Source: Stercorarius parasiticus
Lineage: Eukaryota > Chordata > Aves > Charadriiformes > Stercorariidae
Length of the DNA: 64,000 bases
Reading direction: 5' to 3'
Assembly: GCA_013396915.1 (NCBI GenBank)
Contig: VWZL01000704.1
Span: 62,001-126,000, forward strand
How positions within the stretch are numbered: the first letter of the stretch is position 1; each line of letters begins with the position of its first letter. Shown here one piece after another: positions 49,029 to 63,400 of this stretch. A program made the position numbers and the translations under genes. Below the pieces are notes generated by a model. The model searched no databases. It worked only from the letters and a program-made list of their open reading frames with translations, and had not been told where the DNA came from.

Positions 49029-51054
49029 TCATAGAGGGACAGACTGAGTGCTTTGTGAAAACAGACCTAACACAACCTTGCTGCCCTTGCTTGGGGAAAA
49101 CACGCAATCTGGCTGGATCCCAGAGGGAGTGATAATATCAGAAAGTGCATTGGGGAGGCTTAGAAAGGTGTATGGGCAGCATCAGGAGAGACCTGCAAGT
49201 TGCTGACGTCAGGGGACGGGGGCTCTCATCCCCGTTCCCATCTCAGCATGGGATGCTGCCGGGGAAGAGACAGGCAGATGCCCTCATGCCGGCAGCCGGG
49301 GAAGAGCCAGGCAGGGCAGACCCTTCCTTCCAACCTCGACATTGAGCTAAGCATGGCAAGCACGCTCAGGAAAAATACAAGATAAACCATCCCATACCAG
49401 CAACCTCATAAACAGTTCTCATGACTCTGTAGGTGTAAAGCCAGTCATTTTGTGACACAGCACGAACTCCGGCGCCTGACAGTCAGTACCTGCAGCCACT
49501 ATAGTTCTGACAATCAGTAAGGAAATCACATAATGGAGCATTGAAGAGCATCTAAAAATAGAAGGACTGGGAGATCTTGGACAGCAGGTCAGGGGCGGGC
49601 AGAACAAGACAGCCTTCAGCAGACAAGACATCCTGTGTGCCACCCCCACCTCATCGAAAAATGCATTAAAATCATCATCTTTGCAATTAAGCCTCTTGAA
49701 TAGGGTCTTTTCAATTGACCTTGGGTAGCTGTTGTAAAGCAGGAGGGGCAGGAGCAGAGGAAAGGCAGGAAGAGAGAAGCACCATGTCCCACTTCACCCC
49801 AAGCAGAAGCATCCTGCTCAGAGGAGCTGACAAATGATGCTCATTTTGGGTGCAAATCCCACTCACCAACTGTTTGGCCGTTCTGGAGCCTCTCCCCCCC
49901 CACTCTCAAAAATGTCAGTGTATTTCTCATTTTGTCCCAGCATGGGACAGAATCGGCTTTTGAAACCCCGATGCCCCTGGAGGAGAGCCTTGCTGCCCAC
50001 CAGCCCAGAGCTCTGTGCACAGCTCCGCTCCTGCCACCGGGACACAGATGGTGCAGAGAAATGATAAGCAGCTCCCAGGCAGCCTCCCTCTATTGGGCTT
50101 TGCGATGACAGAGGAGCAGATTGGAAGACAGACATCACGTAGTAAGATTTTGATAAGTTTTGCAGAGTACCCAATGACCTTTAGTGCCAAAGGGCCAGGG
50201 AGCAGATCGGCAGGGGATGGATAAAGCGAGTGCATTTGTTTGGCTTCACGCACTGTCTATGCAACAGTGATTTTAAACAATTTGAAGCTGTCCAACCTCT
50301 TGTCATTTAAAAGGTCAGCTCTTTTCCCCATTTCAGGATGAATCACAGTGTGATGAAGTGCCTACAAGCTAAGAACACCATCCAGCACTGGGCTGGCTGG
50401 CCCTAAGCCCTGCCCAAAGCCCCACTGGCTTTGTTAACACCCTCTGAACTCTCACATACACGTTAGTGTGTTACGATGTAGGACTGGGATTTTTGTGCTG
50501 GCTCACATGAAGCAGACTTATTTCTATTAGAAATTCTCAAGCAGTGCATTCAAGAAAGATTAGCCTGTGTTTACTGGGGAGAGGAAATAAAACAGCCAAA
50601 TGGATGTCTCTGTAATGCCAAGAGATTTCAGGATGGCATGGACCAACAGAGGCTGCAAACCAGACCCAGATGAAATGTCATCTGTATTACTCAGCTTCTT
50701 ACTATGGAAGCATTTAACATGTACATTTACTACAGTCACAGCAAAGGGGTTTCTGATTGGTCCAGTTTCACACAGGGCAAAGAACTAAGAAATGGTAAAT
50801 TCCCAGTCTGCAAATCTGGGCCGTTCCCAGAAATGGCAGAAGAGAAGGGACACGTCAGAGCAGACTGGTGAGCTGGTAGGTCACCTTCCACGTGGTATTG
50901 AAACTACTCCACTGTTTTGGATATGGACCTGATGAGCTTTAACCATATGGGGTCTTAGATTCTGCATAGCTAGAAGAAGATTTCTAGTAAATGGGGATCC
51001 CTGCTGACTCCATAACAAATGAGCATCTAGTTGTGGAGCAAACAAAGCAAGACT

Positions 51055-51080
51055 CTGTGGAACCATACAGTATTCCACAG
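51055..51080. repeat. Perfect inverted repeat, 8-base stem
   Basis: Arms 51055-51062 and 51073-51080 are exact reverse complements around a ten-base loop. Short enough to be chance. Confidence 0.8.
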
Positions 51081-51727
51081 TACCAGGAGTCAGGACACTC
51101 ACTGCCAGCACCCTTCCAGTTCCTGTGAAGGAGCTGAACTAGTTTCTCCTAGCTGAGTCTGTCTTTCTCTTGAAAAAAGAGAGCCTTCCTGGCAAATCAG
51201 CCTTTTCCTCATAAAATTGTTTAATCAAGATTTCCCATGCAGCTGTCTTGAGTGCATCCTTCCTATTGCATTAATATATGCAGACGGATGGCATTATTGA
51301 TGCAAGCAAAAGAATAAAAGGTCACTGAAGCAAGTTTAATTAAAGAGAAAGTCTGAACTTGAGCAAGAGATAGCTAAACTGAAACATATCGATTAGCTGA
51401 GCTGGTTTTAATTATTACAAGTCAACCACAAGCTTACTCTGATATTGAACAGAGACAATCCTTCAGATCACACTGTCACACCTCTCTGACATTTCCAGTC
51501 ACTGGGGAGACTGGTTAGGCTAAAACCAACAATGAATAACTGCGAGTGAGCAGAGGTCTCCAGCCTGACGCAGGCAGAGCTCCTGTCCTTGAGGAAAGGT
51601 CAAAGCAGGTCCTTTACTTTTGTGGGGTAAAGAAGCCATAGCCATCTGTGTAACAACTGGCCCCTCAAAGCAGGACAGGAATGGCAGAGTGGCTTAAATC
51701 ATGTAATTATACAGCTAATGCATATTT

Positions 51728-51753
51728 AAAAAAGAAAAAAAGAAAAGAAAAAT
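51728..51753. repeat. AAAAG-rich low-complexity tract
   Basis: Runs of A with single G interruptions. A purine tract with no coding meaning. Confidence 0.85.
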
Positions 51754-54700
51754 GAGACTGTCACACACCATCCTAGAAATTGAAATAAATTAAAAAATGA
51801 CGGGAGGGAAGAAGGAAGATAAAAGAGAGGAGGTACAGCCATCCCAAAGTTGTAGATGGTGTGGGAAGGGAAACAAAATACAATATATATTTTTTTTCTT
51901 CAAACCTTAGTACCCCTAACAGGATGCTCCCCAGGTCAAACCAGAGGATGGGGAGTCATCAGCCCCATCCCTGAACACAGAACAGATCCATGAGGCCCTT
52001 CTGGGACTGTGACACAGCCAAGAGCAGGCCACTCCCCCACCACCCGCACAAGACAACCTAAGCCCCAGCAAGGATTTTTGGGTGAAGTTTTTAAATGCCT
52101 TACCCTGGGGGAACAAGTCACTTCCACCAAGGCTCACAGAGCTTATTTTCTCCGTTTAACCTTCTTCCTTTTCAAAGCATGCTTTTTCCCCCAAATTAAG
52201 AGGTATTGCCTGCACAATAGCTCCGTCACATGTGTGGCATGACAGGGATGCAGTTGCTAAGCGACTACCATAGAGGGGGGACAGGACTTTCAAAGAACGT
52301 TTGTAATCATCTGAGAGGATGCGCCTGGCTGAGAGTTGATTCTGGCACGATAAGAGAGGCAGAGAAATGAGCCCAACCTCCACATCACGGATGAGGTTTA
52401 ATCAAAATGAAACTGTTTCCAATAAGCCATTTCAGTATTCTGAACAATCCGATAAACAATGAGATGCAGAGCATAAATACAAAGCACATATAGAAAACAG
52501 GCGACACTTTTAATCATGGCAAACTCTAGTACAAGAGCAAAAAAACCAGGGCAAATGCTGCCTAAGCAAAACAGGAGAGATAGCATCAGATGTGAAGAGC
52601 TAATTGAAATTATCCCAGTGTAGCTAAAATAATTAAGTTGAAGCTTAGTTCTAATAGGAGCTAATTCTCCTCCAAAGGAGGCTGCCCTCTAGCACCAGCT
52701 GGACAGTGTCCCCCTCGCACGCTGCGAGTCCCCACCGTGGTGCCAAATCCGCCCGTTTCACCACACAAGGTCTTCACTGCCACCACACTGGACACCTCTT
52801 TCTGGAAGGGGCTTCAGGTCCCTGATCACCTCTGAAATCGCAGGGCTCTGGCACAGAGCTGGAGAAATGGGGGGCCAGAAGCAGAGGTTTGCCCCCGAAC
52901 TCCTAAGTTGAAGCCAGAAGGCAGCAAAGGGAAAGGCCATGCTTTTGCAGTTGGCGAGTTTTGCTTCAACTACTGCCTCAAGGAAAGGTCTTCTTCCCTA
53001 AAACAAGGGTGCTTCAAGCTCACCCTGAAACTAAAGGTATGGAGCAAACCCAGGAGCATCTCGGGCAGCTACTGACTCACAGACAGCAAATAACCTTAGA
53101 AGGAGCTGAGTCCCTTCTCCTCCCCAGGAAAGGCTCTCCTGTTACACCTTTCTCTTTTCATCCTTGTTTCTCACTTACCTTTCCACCCTCTATCCTCCTA
53201 CTTCCTCCAGCCCACCAGCATCAACCACCATTTTCTCTCTGTGCCACAGGCTCACGTTAATTTGTTCCTTGCAGCTCTTTCCTTAGTCCGTTAGCTGCTA
53301 CTTGCATTTTCACACAAGTCTTTCTGAGCCAGAGGGCCAAAGCTACCTGGTGCTCATCTCCATCAGGCTCCTTCAGCCTGCCCCGGGGTCAGCTTTGGCC
53401 ACTGGCTTCCAGAAGTGCCAGAAGTCAATCGCCTGCAGGCTGCAACGATTAGGAGTGATTGTACTTCAATCAGCAGCCAGCCCCGCAGAGTTCAGCAGCT
53501 TTGATTTTGCTTGATAGGAGAAAGAGATGTTAGACATATTCTAGCCTTGATCCCAGCTGGTCAGGTAAATTTTTAAAAGATAAAATGGAGTAAAGATTAC
53601 GTTATGAGGGGAAGAGATGACTTTTTTTCTCCCAAGACTGAACAGAGCACTCAGTGGATGTTGTAAATAATGTGCTGAAGGCACCTGAACTGGGGTTCAC
53701 AACCATAATAGAAGAAACCCCAAAGATGCTCTGAGCTGGCACAGAGCACAAAGGAGAGGAGCTTTTGCAATGAGGAATCACACTTTAAGGGACACTGCAT
53801 GAAGATGAGAGGCTAGATCCATATTTAGTTACATCCTTAAACAACAGCTAACAAAGTGCTTCTAGATGTTTAGTGAAACCAGAGACAAAGTGAGGGTACA
53901 ATCGGTGTCCTCAGCATGAGAGGAGAGCTGCTCTAGGCATGACAGTGAGGACCAAGTCGTGGACTCCCATCAAATACCAGCCCCATCTCGGAAACCACTG
54001 GGTCACTGCCGCATGCTTTTCATGCTGTGGTAATTAAAATGCAGGCTGAGTCCTTGCTGGATTCCCTAGGCTAAGTCAAGAGAGATAAAACCCACTCACA
54101 AGTACTCTTAAAGCTCATCACTGCTGTTCATACAGCAGAGCCAGGAACAAAACATCTTGGTGTCCAGAAATCAAGGAGCCTGTCCCGAATCCCCCATGGT
54201 GACAATCAGGCTGATCTCTGAGAAAGCTTATCTTTGTCTAACTGAAAGTTATATTAAAAAAAAAGTACAAATAATCTGCCCTCCCTCTTCAAATCAACAC
54301 ATTTAAAAATAATCATTCTTTCCTTCATGTGGCTTCAGCTTTTTGAGTTGATCTCCATAACTACCGGGCAGAGCCAAGCTTTCTGCAAGGTTGAGCTTCC
54401 CCCAGTTTCCAGGACTACCCTGCACCCAGGCCGCCCTCTCCTAGGAAAAGCTAACTGATCCATTTGCTAAAATCCAGACAGGAAGGTCATCCCAATCTAA
54501 AAAAATTACAACACGTGGAACATTTCTCATATGCATGGTTATTGCGGAGAGGCAGATTTTCAGCCAGTGTTAGATGTACGGATGCAGGAGAACAGACAAC
54601 TGCTGAAATTAATGATATCCAGAGCCTTCACTTCTAGACTTTGGACTTTTTACAAATCAAAGATCTTCCATTAAAAATTTGAAGTCACTTGAACTTGCAG

Positions 54701-57700
54701 CTTTTCATTTTATATATCTTTTGTCTTATTGTTACTGTATCCTGACATTCTGGCTATGGACTCCTTCCATCAAACCATGCTCCGTGTCAAATTCTCCTCT
54801 GAAAACATCATACACCAAATGGCACGGTACCACACAGGACATCTGTCTGATAGACTCTCGTTCCTTTCATCTTCTTTCACATCAAAATGCAAAACATTTC
54901 CAGGCACTCTAGAAAGCCAGCATGGTCTCCACAGCGCCACAAGATCAATCTACAGTTTTAATGTAACTCAGTCAAAAAAATATTAACGCACCTAATGGTA
55001 ACATAATGAGGCAGGGCTTAACCCAGCTGCATGACAATTAAAGCAGATGAGTATTATTTCACTGGATCTAGTCATTTTGCAAGGAAGTCACTTCCCTGTC
55101 TGCATGCCGGATTTGAAGCTATGGTTTTCTCTGACTCTACTTTCTGATCAAAAAAAGCCTACATCTGACATAAACAGCTTGAGCCAACTTGATTTGCACT
55201 GATAATCTGCAGTTTCGAGAAAGTTACCGTGTGGACTAGCCATTAGAAACATCAGAAAATCCTGGGATGGAGTAAAGCACTTAAAAGCCTCTTTGGACTG
55301 TGGTTTGAGGTGAAGAGTGCTGTACAGAGGCAACGTCCCTGCATTTCTCTCTCTGCCATTTTCAAAGCTGGGATAAATCCTTCCCACACTGTGCTTGTCC
55401 AGAGGTACCCCACATTACCTCAGTTCCCAAAATTCTGGTTCTCCCTTTGCCTTTGTATGTTTTGGCTGCTTCCTGAGTTCTGACATCCATCCCCCGAAGC
55501 TTTATGCACCTCCTTTATCCGACATGAGTCCCCCCAAAAGAAGGATTTGCTGTCTTTAATTCTCCCCTGTGCCAGGGCTGGAGCTTGGGCCCACTGGAAA
55601 CACGCAAATAGGTCTGTGAAGTAGCCAGAAAGGTCCTCAGCTACGGAGACGGAGGAAAGCAGGACCAAGCAGCAGCAGTTGGTGGGGCACTGGTCTTCTT
55701 TGCACCACTCTTTCCTTGCACAAGGTTCCATTCAAATTGCTTTCCACACCTGTGGATGTACCTCTGGACTGAGAGCTGCTCCCGCATGGACCTGCAATTC
55801 TGATTGCATGTGGTAGGCATGGAGGGTACGAACATTGCCCACAGAGAAGGGCCAGGAGCTATTTGAATTGAAGGACGCACTTTTTCTCTTGTCAATGAAG
55901 TGCCATAGCTCTTTAAGGATATTTCACCATTTAGTTTTGTCGTTCTTGAAAGAAACACTGGAGCCTTTCCTCCCAGTGGAGAGCAAAATATCTGGAAGAA
56001 GGAAGACAAAACTTGTTTCTACAGTAAATCAAGTGATTCATATAAATGAATGACAATTAGACAAATGAGTTATAGAAATCAGACAGCAATGTCACAAAGG
56101 CCAACACGGCACAGACATCTGTACATTTTGGATAAAGGAGGCCTTTCAGAGCTGCTGGTGAACACAACCCTGCACAGTCTCTGCGTGACACATAGAGGCC
56201 CAAACTGGGAAACATGAGTCTGCACGTGCATTTCTGCTTCCTTTGGAAAGACTCCTTGGCACCCATTCCCCAGCCAAATTGATTTCCATTTGCCATGCTC
56301 CTGAGCACCTTGTCTGAGCAGAGAGGACCAGGAACAGACTATTCAGTTCAGCAGCCAAGTAAGAAACTCAGAGGAAAAGAGGTCCAACATGCCTGTTGGA
56401 AGATACTCAAGGCATCTCCTGCAAGGACAGCAAACTCCCAAACCCAGCACCATCTACCTCGGGAGCCTGACTCTCTCCGTGTCCAGCAGATAGTGAACTG
56501 TGAAGCCCAGGAAATGCTGTAAGCCGGGCAATTGCTCCAAGAGGCCTGGATCTGTTTGCTTTCCCATTTGTTCATTTAATTCATGAAAACTGCAGGATTT
56601 CACAACAGTGCTTTCAAGCGCTATAATGCTGCAGGTATAAAGACAAACACAAACAATAAGAGGGAATTTTGTGCGCCACAGAAAAGAAAAGGGCCTAACA
56701 GAGCAATGTCCTGAAAAAGGACAAATAATAAGCAGTTGGAAAAAGCAGGAAAGGAAGTGAAAAATGCTGTTGATGGAAGTGAGAGAGTGGAACAGAGCGA
56801 ACACTTGCCAGGCAGGGGATGCCACAGTGCAGGGGGGTCAGCACACAGGAGCTGGATGGCCTGTGCTCAGCAGGTTTCTGTTCTGGCTGTGAAAAAGCCT
56901 GTTCTTGCCAGAGCAGTGAAACTGGTCCAAGAAGCCCCTGCTCCTGAAGTTTCTGCCTGGGCATCCCCAAGGAGGCCACTTGAACTTCTGCTCTATCTAC
57001 TGCAGCTCCTCTGCAAACGGACCAGAGCTTGCCAGTGCCTCCAACCATCACTTCAGACAGTTTTCACTGGGTATCCAACCAACCATGAGAATGTCATTTA
57101 CAAACAACCCATCAGTTACGCATTTGCTAAAAAAGCAGAGTCGATTAGACACCTCCTGGACTCCCTGGGTCAGTGAAACATTCCCGGGTGGATGGGGACA
57201 GCAGTGGATAGTGCTTCACATCTCCCATCTTGGTGCCCATGGGATCAGAAGCCTCATACTAGAACTGTTTTTATTCTCATCTGTTTGCTTTTCATATTTT
57301 ATTTCAGATCTGGGACAAATTTAGTTTAAGTCCTGATGTGCAGTAAATACATACTGTGTGTTGATAAATTATTAGTCGTCGTACATAGCACGCCGTTTGG
57401 TAAACCCATAGAGAGCTACTTACATTCCCCATCATGAATCAAAGGGCATTTGCTTAATAACTCTGTACCCAGATGTGTTCAGTGAAGCACAGAGAAAGAG
57501 TCGCTGTTTACCAGTCTGGGATAACATCCTTGATCCAGGAAGACATAAAGCCTACCCAGACCTGCTGCCAACTCTGTGTGTGCTGCTCTTTGGAAAAATC
57601 TCGTTTAATGAATGTAAGGTAGAGACTCCCACATGAGCCACGGTGACACGTGCCAGTCCCACCTGCTGCCCCACACCGAGCGTTACACAAACAGAGGTGC

Positions 57701-59868
57701 CGGGTACACATAAGATGGGCATCTGGATTTTCCCTTTCAGAAGGCTAGCAATAATTTGACTGGGACGCAAACTCTCAGTTGGATTAACTCTTAGTAATTT
57801 CACATTCCTAAGATCAATTCCTTGCAAAAGCTACAAGCTAAAAGTTCACCTCCTGGTGTTCCAGCTGACTTCCTTGCTTGGGCAACTCACTGTTTGGAGC
57901 TGGCTCAAACTTCTGTGCTGTTCATTCTCAATTCCTTTTCTTCCTTATTAGGAACCTATTCTGTATTGAAATTTCTTGTTTTAAAAACAATGACAAAAAG
58001 CAGAGAGAAGTTATTTGAGACTGCAGAAACTTTCAGCTGTTCAAGATGACCACAAATGGAGGTTCTGTCCAAGTCAAGAAAACGTCTTTTAGGTTTGTCT
58101 TTTAGGAACTGATGAGAGACCTTGCGCTTTCTTATAGCCTGAAAGGGAGATGTAAAAATCTGAAGAGTGCTGCCTCTAAAATGGTTGGGTTATTAACTTC
58201 TGTGCTAAGAATGTTTGCTAAATTGCAGCTTACTTCCAACAACAGGCATCTTTTATTAAGAAACTCAAGCTGGATAATCAAGAACCACCCACTGTGAAAT
58301 GAATGAAGTGTGTTCTCCAGGAGACAATGACTTTCTTTACCAGTGCTGTGCCTCAACAACATGGCAATACATCCCTGACTTGGCAATGTGGCTTTGGAAA
58401 AGATATTTTTTTATTTATTTATTGGAGACAGGTGAAATTGCTTGTTAAATTAAAGTCAAGTCTTAAGGAGTAATAAATAGTGAACAAACAACGGACTTAA
58501 TGGACCAACACTAAAAGCAGAGTCTGTCTCACAAACTGTCAGCACCAGCTGCTAACTAAAATGTTTCATTCAGAAGAACCTGAGCGAGCAAAAACATGAA
58601 AGAAGGCTACGCTTCTCTTTCTTGTTTGCCCAGGAAAGAAATAGATGCGCTGACCCGCACTCGGTGGTCCAGAAAGCTTGACTCTTTGGGTGCCTCTTGC
58701 ACCAGACAGCAATATCAAAGATCTGCACATTTGTCAGCTCTTACCACTTAAGGGACTCCCAGTAGAGCTTAATTTTACCCTATTCGGTACAAATTTATAT
58801 CTGCCGAACTTTGGTCACAGAAGAGCAGCAAGTGGGATGGTATTTTTAGAGGCTGTACGATGTAGACTTCTCAAGCCAGGTGTCCAGAAACTTCCAGATA
58901 AAAGATTTTTCCTTGGCACCTGTAGAAGCCAGGCTCTTATTTCCACTCCCTGTGCGTTTGGCCCCTCCTGCGGCAGCAGGGCGCGCTCTGGCAGCAGATC
59001 TTCTGGGGCAACGTGACCCCAAGCTTCACAAGTCACAGCAGCGGGATGGGAGATTTGCATTCGGACTCACAACAAAGAGAAACCTGTTTCAAAAGATTCT
59101 CTTGACCAAAGTATGAAACTGTTTCTTTTCTTCTTTTATAAGCATGTGATGGTTTTACAAACAATAGTCAAAACCCGTTAAGTTTACTTTGCGTATCTAA
59201 GCGATGCACCAGGACGTACCACCCTCTATAACAATGTAATGATCTGATCCACAGAACACTGACTCCAGCCAGTTTTTTCAGCTATGAAGCAAAACATACT
59301 CTCTCCAGTGTTCATGGTTGTGTCTTTTCCCTACTTCCACAGAGGTTATGGGTGGAGGCGTACCTTTTCCTCTTTTTTCTTTTTTCAGTGTTACTGGATG
59401 TGATGAAGTTCTATTTTTTAATGATTGAACCACTGCATTTTGAAAGGCAGATTTTTTCCTCTTTTTTTGCCACTGATAGACCATCGTTATGTTGTTTGTA
59501 GGAATTATGGTTTTTATCTTCCTGTCAACAAAATATGCATGCAAATAGACTTAGATTATTTATAGAGCAACATCAAATTAAACTGCTTGTATAATGACTT
59601 AAAACTGGTTATCGCCATCCTGCATAATATCTGTTTAAACACACCACTTGCAACAAGCTTTCCTAATCAAAGGAGGAAACAAAAACACAATGTCACTAAT
59701 TTTATGCATGCCATAAAGTGCTCTTCAGCTCTCAGCATTGCGGCCCTGTGCGGTGTAGGAGAGCGATGTTGTTTTTACCAATATGCGCTCTTCAGCTTCT
59801 ACACAGTCCTTTGGCCAAATTTCAGATTTCAGGGCTCAGACACATTTGAAAATGTGTTTGAAATGTTT

Positions 59869-60413
59869 CCCCCTCTGCTCCGCTCTGGGGAGACCCCCCT
59901 GCAGTGCTGACTCCAGCTCTGGGGCCACCAACAGCAGAAGGACATGGAGCTGTTGGAGCGGGGCCAGAGGAGGCCACGGAGATGATCCGAGGGCTGGAGC
60001 CCCTCTGCTGTGAGGACAGGCTGAGAGAGTTGGGGGGGTTCAGCCTGAAGAAGAGAAGGCTCCGGGGAGACCTTCGAGCCCCTTCCAACCCCTCAAGGGG
60101 CTCCAGGAAAGCTGGGGAGGGACTCTGGATCAGGGAGGGGAGCCATAGGATGAGGGGGAACAGTTTTAAACTGGAAGAGGGGAGATTTAGATTAGGTATT
60201 TGGAAGAAATTTTTCACCATGTGGGTGGTGAGCCCCTGGCCCAGGTGGCCCAGAGAAGCTGTGGCTGCCCCATTCCTGGAGGTGTTCAAAGCCAGGTTGG
60301 ACGGGGCTTGGAGCAACCTGGTCTGGTGGGAGGTGTCCCTGCCCAGGGCAGGGGGGGGAACTAGGTGATCTTCAGGGTCCCTTCCAACTCTAACCATTCT
60401 GTGATTCTATGAA
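59869..60413 (+). mobile_element. CR1 LINE, 5'-truncated, with open ORF2 C-terminus
   Basis: It starts at CCCCTCTGCTCCGCTCTGG, an ORF2 coding landmark, and runs through the CCAGCTCTGGGG, CTGTTGGAGCGGG and GGCTGAGAGAGTTGGG blocks to the 3' untranslated region and an ATTCTGTGATTCTATG tail at about 60396-60411. A frame of 154 codons (59904-60368) stays open across the ORF2 C-terminus, with [18 protein letters not shown] recognisable in its middle. The 191-codon frame on the opposite strand is its antisense shadow. It has no reverse transcriptase core, so it cannot move on its own. Confidence 0.95.
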
Positions 60414-63400
60414 AAGCTGATGGAGAAATTCAGGCACATTCTCTTGCTCCCGCCATGCAGTACAGGAGTCTCGGGTGAAGGCTGGGAGCTGCAGGAGCAG
60501 GGTCTATCCAGACCTATCCTGTCTACAAGCTCTATCCAGATTGGCGATGGGAGGTTCAGGACAACTGGGGCTATTCAGTCACACCATGGAGCATTTTAAA
60601 CATCACAAACCTCTATTGGGCTTGGGAGGGTGGGAAGGCAAAGGCAACCTGCTGGGCTCTGGGACTGGCCCCCACCTCCTGGCCCATTTGAGCAACAGGC
60701 AGGTCTGTGTGGCTGGGACACACTACCAGTTGGTTTTCTCTTCACCCAGATATGCTGTTGTTGCCCCCAACACCTGCCTTCACCAGCCAGTGCAGCCCCA
60801 CGGCAGTGCTTTGGCAGAGCTTGACTGGTTTGCAGCACCGCAGTTGCCCACTGGAGCCTGGCACTAGGCTGCTTTCCCTAGGAAAGCATCAAGCCTCACA
60901 TTTTGGGCTGCCCTTCCTGGCTTAGCCTCATTTGCTGGCATTAACTGAAAGCTATTAAAATCATCAAGTGCTTCAGAAATGGCTTTTGTCTGTAATACAG
61001 CTGCATTCTGGCTGCCTTCCCTCTGGCCAGAGCTACAGTGCAGACTGCCAGGAGCCTCACCGCGGCATCGCGAAAGCCACCTCTACCCACTTCCAAACTT
61101 CCCTCCTTGCCTCATGTGTCCATACGCCTGCAACAGAAGCAGGACAGTGTCCTTACACCAGCAACAGAGCTACACTGAACATTTGAGAGGAGCACGGGTT
61201 ACCGGCACCAACAGCTCATCACTGCGTTGCCTTTGCTGGAAGCCATGGGGAGCCCCACGCCAGCTGCAAACACAGCAGTTATTTAAAAACAACCACAAAA
61301 CAACCCAACAACTGCACCCACTGCCCGTGCAGTTGCGAGCTCAAAAGCCCAATGAATGTCCAAGGGGGTGAGGGAAGCAGCACGTTTGGCGAGCAGGGCT
61401 TTTGGACACAGGTAAGGAACTCGTGGTCCAGAGCAGCTCGCAGGGGCAGAGCACATGTGGACGCTGGGGACGCTGGCTCAGCGCCCGCAGGGCAGTCCTC
61501 ATCACGCTGAAGCATGTGAGAGTCTGACAGGAAATAAATTGGACCTTCAGTCAACCATTTAGAAGCGTTAGAAACTCCACAGTGCAGGTCGTTTCATTTG
61601 ATAAGAAAAAAATAGACGTGGATTTTTATTTTTTTTTTTCCTGCCTCCCTGACTATTTTTTCCTCTTGGACTCACTCTACTGGTGATGGAGGAGCTGATG
61701 CCACAGAAGGAGTCATTTTGGTGGCTCCAGTCCACACAGAAGCAGGAATCGACCTCTCTTTCTATGAGCTCTCATTTTTCCTGAACGGTTTAACAACGCT
61801 GGGTTTGAAGTGTTGCCATTTACTCATAGAAGAAAGTGCAAAGAGGCAAATTCTTGCCTTTTGTATCTGTTGTTCATCATAACTACAGCTCTGGTTTGTG
61901 TCACTCCTGCACTCAACAAATTGGGCCACTCAAAGGATGGGTATTGCCTTGCAAAGGTGATGCTGGTGGCCAGGATGGATTAGGCAGGGCAGGCAGGTGA
62001 GGAGGAGCAGAGCCCTCCTGTCCTCCATCCTTCCCACCCCCGGCATGTCCCTGCTGGAAAGCGGAGAAAGAAACCATCCCGCATTTCCAAAGCACTCGCT
62101 GAAAGGTAGGAGCAATGAAAAACTGAAGAAATTGCCTTCCCTCAAAGGGAAAAAGGCCAAGGGAAGGAAAAATAGGGGCACTTATGGATCCTACATGAAC
62201 TCAATTTTGCACCAACAAAGAGCTATTTAAAATGGGAGCAAGTTCTGCCCTGAGAGCCCACTCACTGCCTTCTGTTCACAGCAAATTTGCTTTCTCAACA
62301 TTTCCCAGCAAGATTATGGATTCACTGAACTTTAAAAGTGATTAATCAGCACAGTGCTGGCCGGCAGCGAAGGCAGGAGCGGTTCAGAAGGCATTTCCTA
62401 AGCTGCCAGCTTCCCTCTGAAAGCCACCTGGATGCGCTGCTGCTTCTCGCAATCCTCACGGATGCCCCAAAGGTGATAGATAGTATTTCTAATAGTACCT
62501 GCCTCTTCCTTGGGTGTGTAACAGATGAACTGCCTCTAACGGCTACAAGATTTCACCCACAGGTGTAAAATAAATGAAGGTCAAAATCCTTTATTTGAGA
62601 CAAGATGAATTGACTGACAGCCTGGATGCTAAACAGGCTGAAAAAAAAAGATGATAACACTAAACCGAGAGCGCTGGGAAAATCTTTGGGCTCTAATGAT
62701 AGATTTTACACGTCCTGGTGAAACTTGTGGGCAGACCATTGGCACAGGAGGGCTTCCTTAATTCAAATTATCATATTTCTCTGAAGGTGTAAACTACCTG
62801 GTCTGTACCCATGTAACTGATGGGGCAGATGGGATCTTGGAAAGATGACTACAGCCAAGGACGTCCCTTGAGGTCTGGGTCAGAGGACCCTGTTCCCTGC
62901 ACCCCTGCAGCTGGAGGTGGCCCAGGTGGCAATGCTGACATGGAAACCCGTGGCCAAATCAACCCCGTGGCAGGGCTGGGGAGCTTTGCACCTCCCATGC
63001 TATTGCTCAAGCCTCTCAGCAATGTGAGATCTGTGCTTCCTGAAACCATGGCAACCAGAGATTGACTTTAAAAATAAAGAAATGCTGCATTTCTGGCAGA
63101 GGCAATAGCAGCTTCTGCGAGGTGTGAGCATGCTGTCTCCCTGCATTCCTCATCAAATCTGGGCCAGATTCAGCCTCTGTCTGACCACATAGTAGAAACT
63201 CATTATTAACAAGGCTACGGGATTAAGCAGGAGAGGAAACATCTGTGCATACATGAGCACGAATCCCAGCTGGCCAGCAGCAGCCACTGGAAGGTGAACC
63301 ACTGGAAGAAGGAAACATGTCCCAACCCAACTCCGTGTCACGGGTAACCCAGTGACAGAAGTTTCCCTCTTTCAGTTGGCATTTGGTGGGACCTGGGTGC

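Larger units (their letters stand above)
47976..59868. other. Non-coding repeat-poor stretch
   Basis: About 12 kb with no nameable repeat family and no recognisable gene. It holds A-rich tracts (48898-48947, 51728-51753), an AAC repeat (49009-49028) and a short hairpin (51055-51080). An AT-rich block at 52380-52640 could be conserved. The longest frame, 146 codons at 56736-57176, has no domain. Exons shorter than I can recognise by eye remain possible. Confidence 0.55.

Noticed and set aside
49315..49345. CCCTTCCTTCCAACC stretch resembling a CR1 tail
   Set aside because: No other CR1 landmark on either side, so taken as chance similarity.
56736..57176. 146-codon plus-strand frame considered as a possible gene
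   Set aside because: No recognisable motif and several overlapping frames. Not supported without expression data.
59822..60397. 191-codon minus-strand frame
   Set aside because: Antisense shadow of the CR1 copy at 59869-60413.
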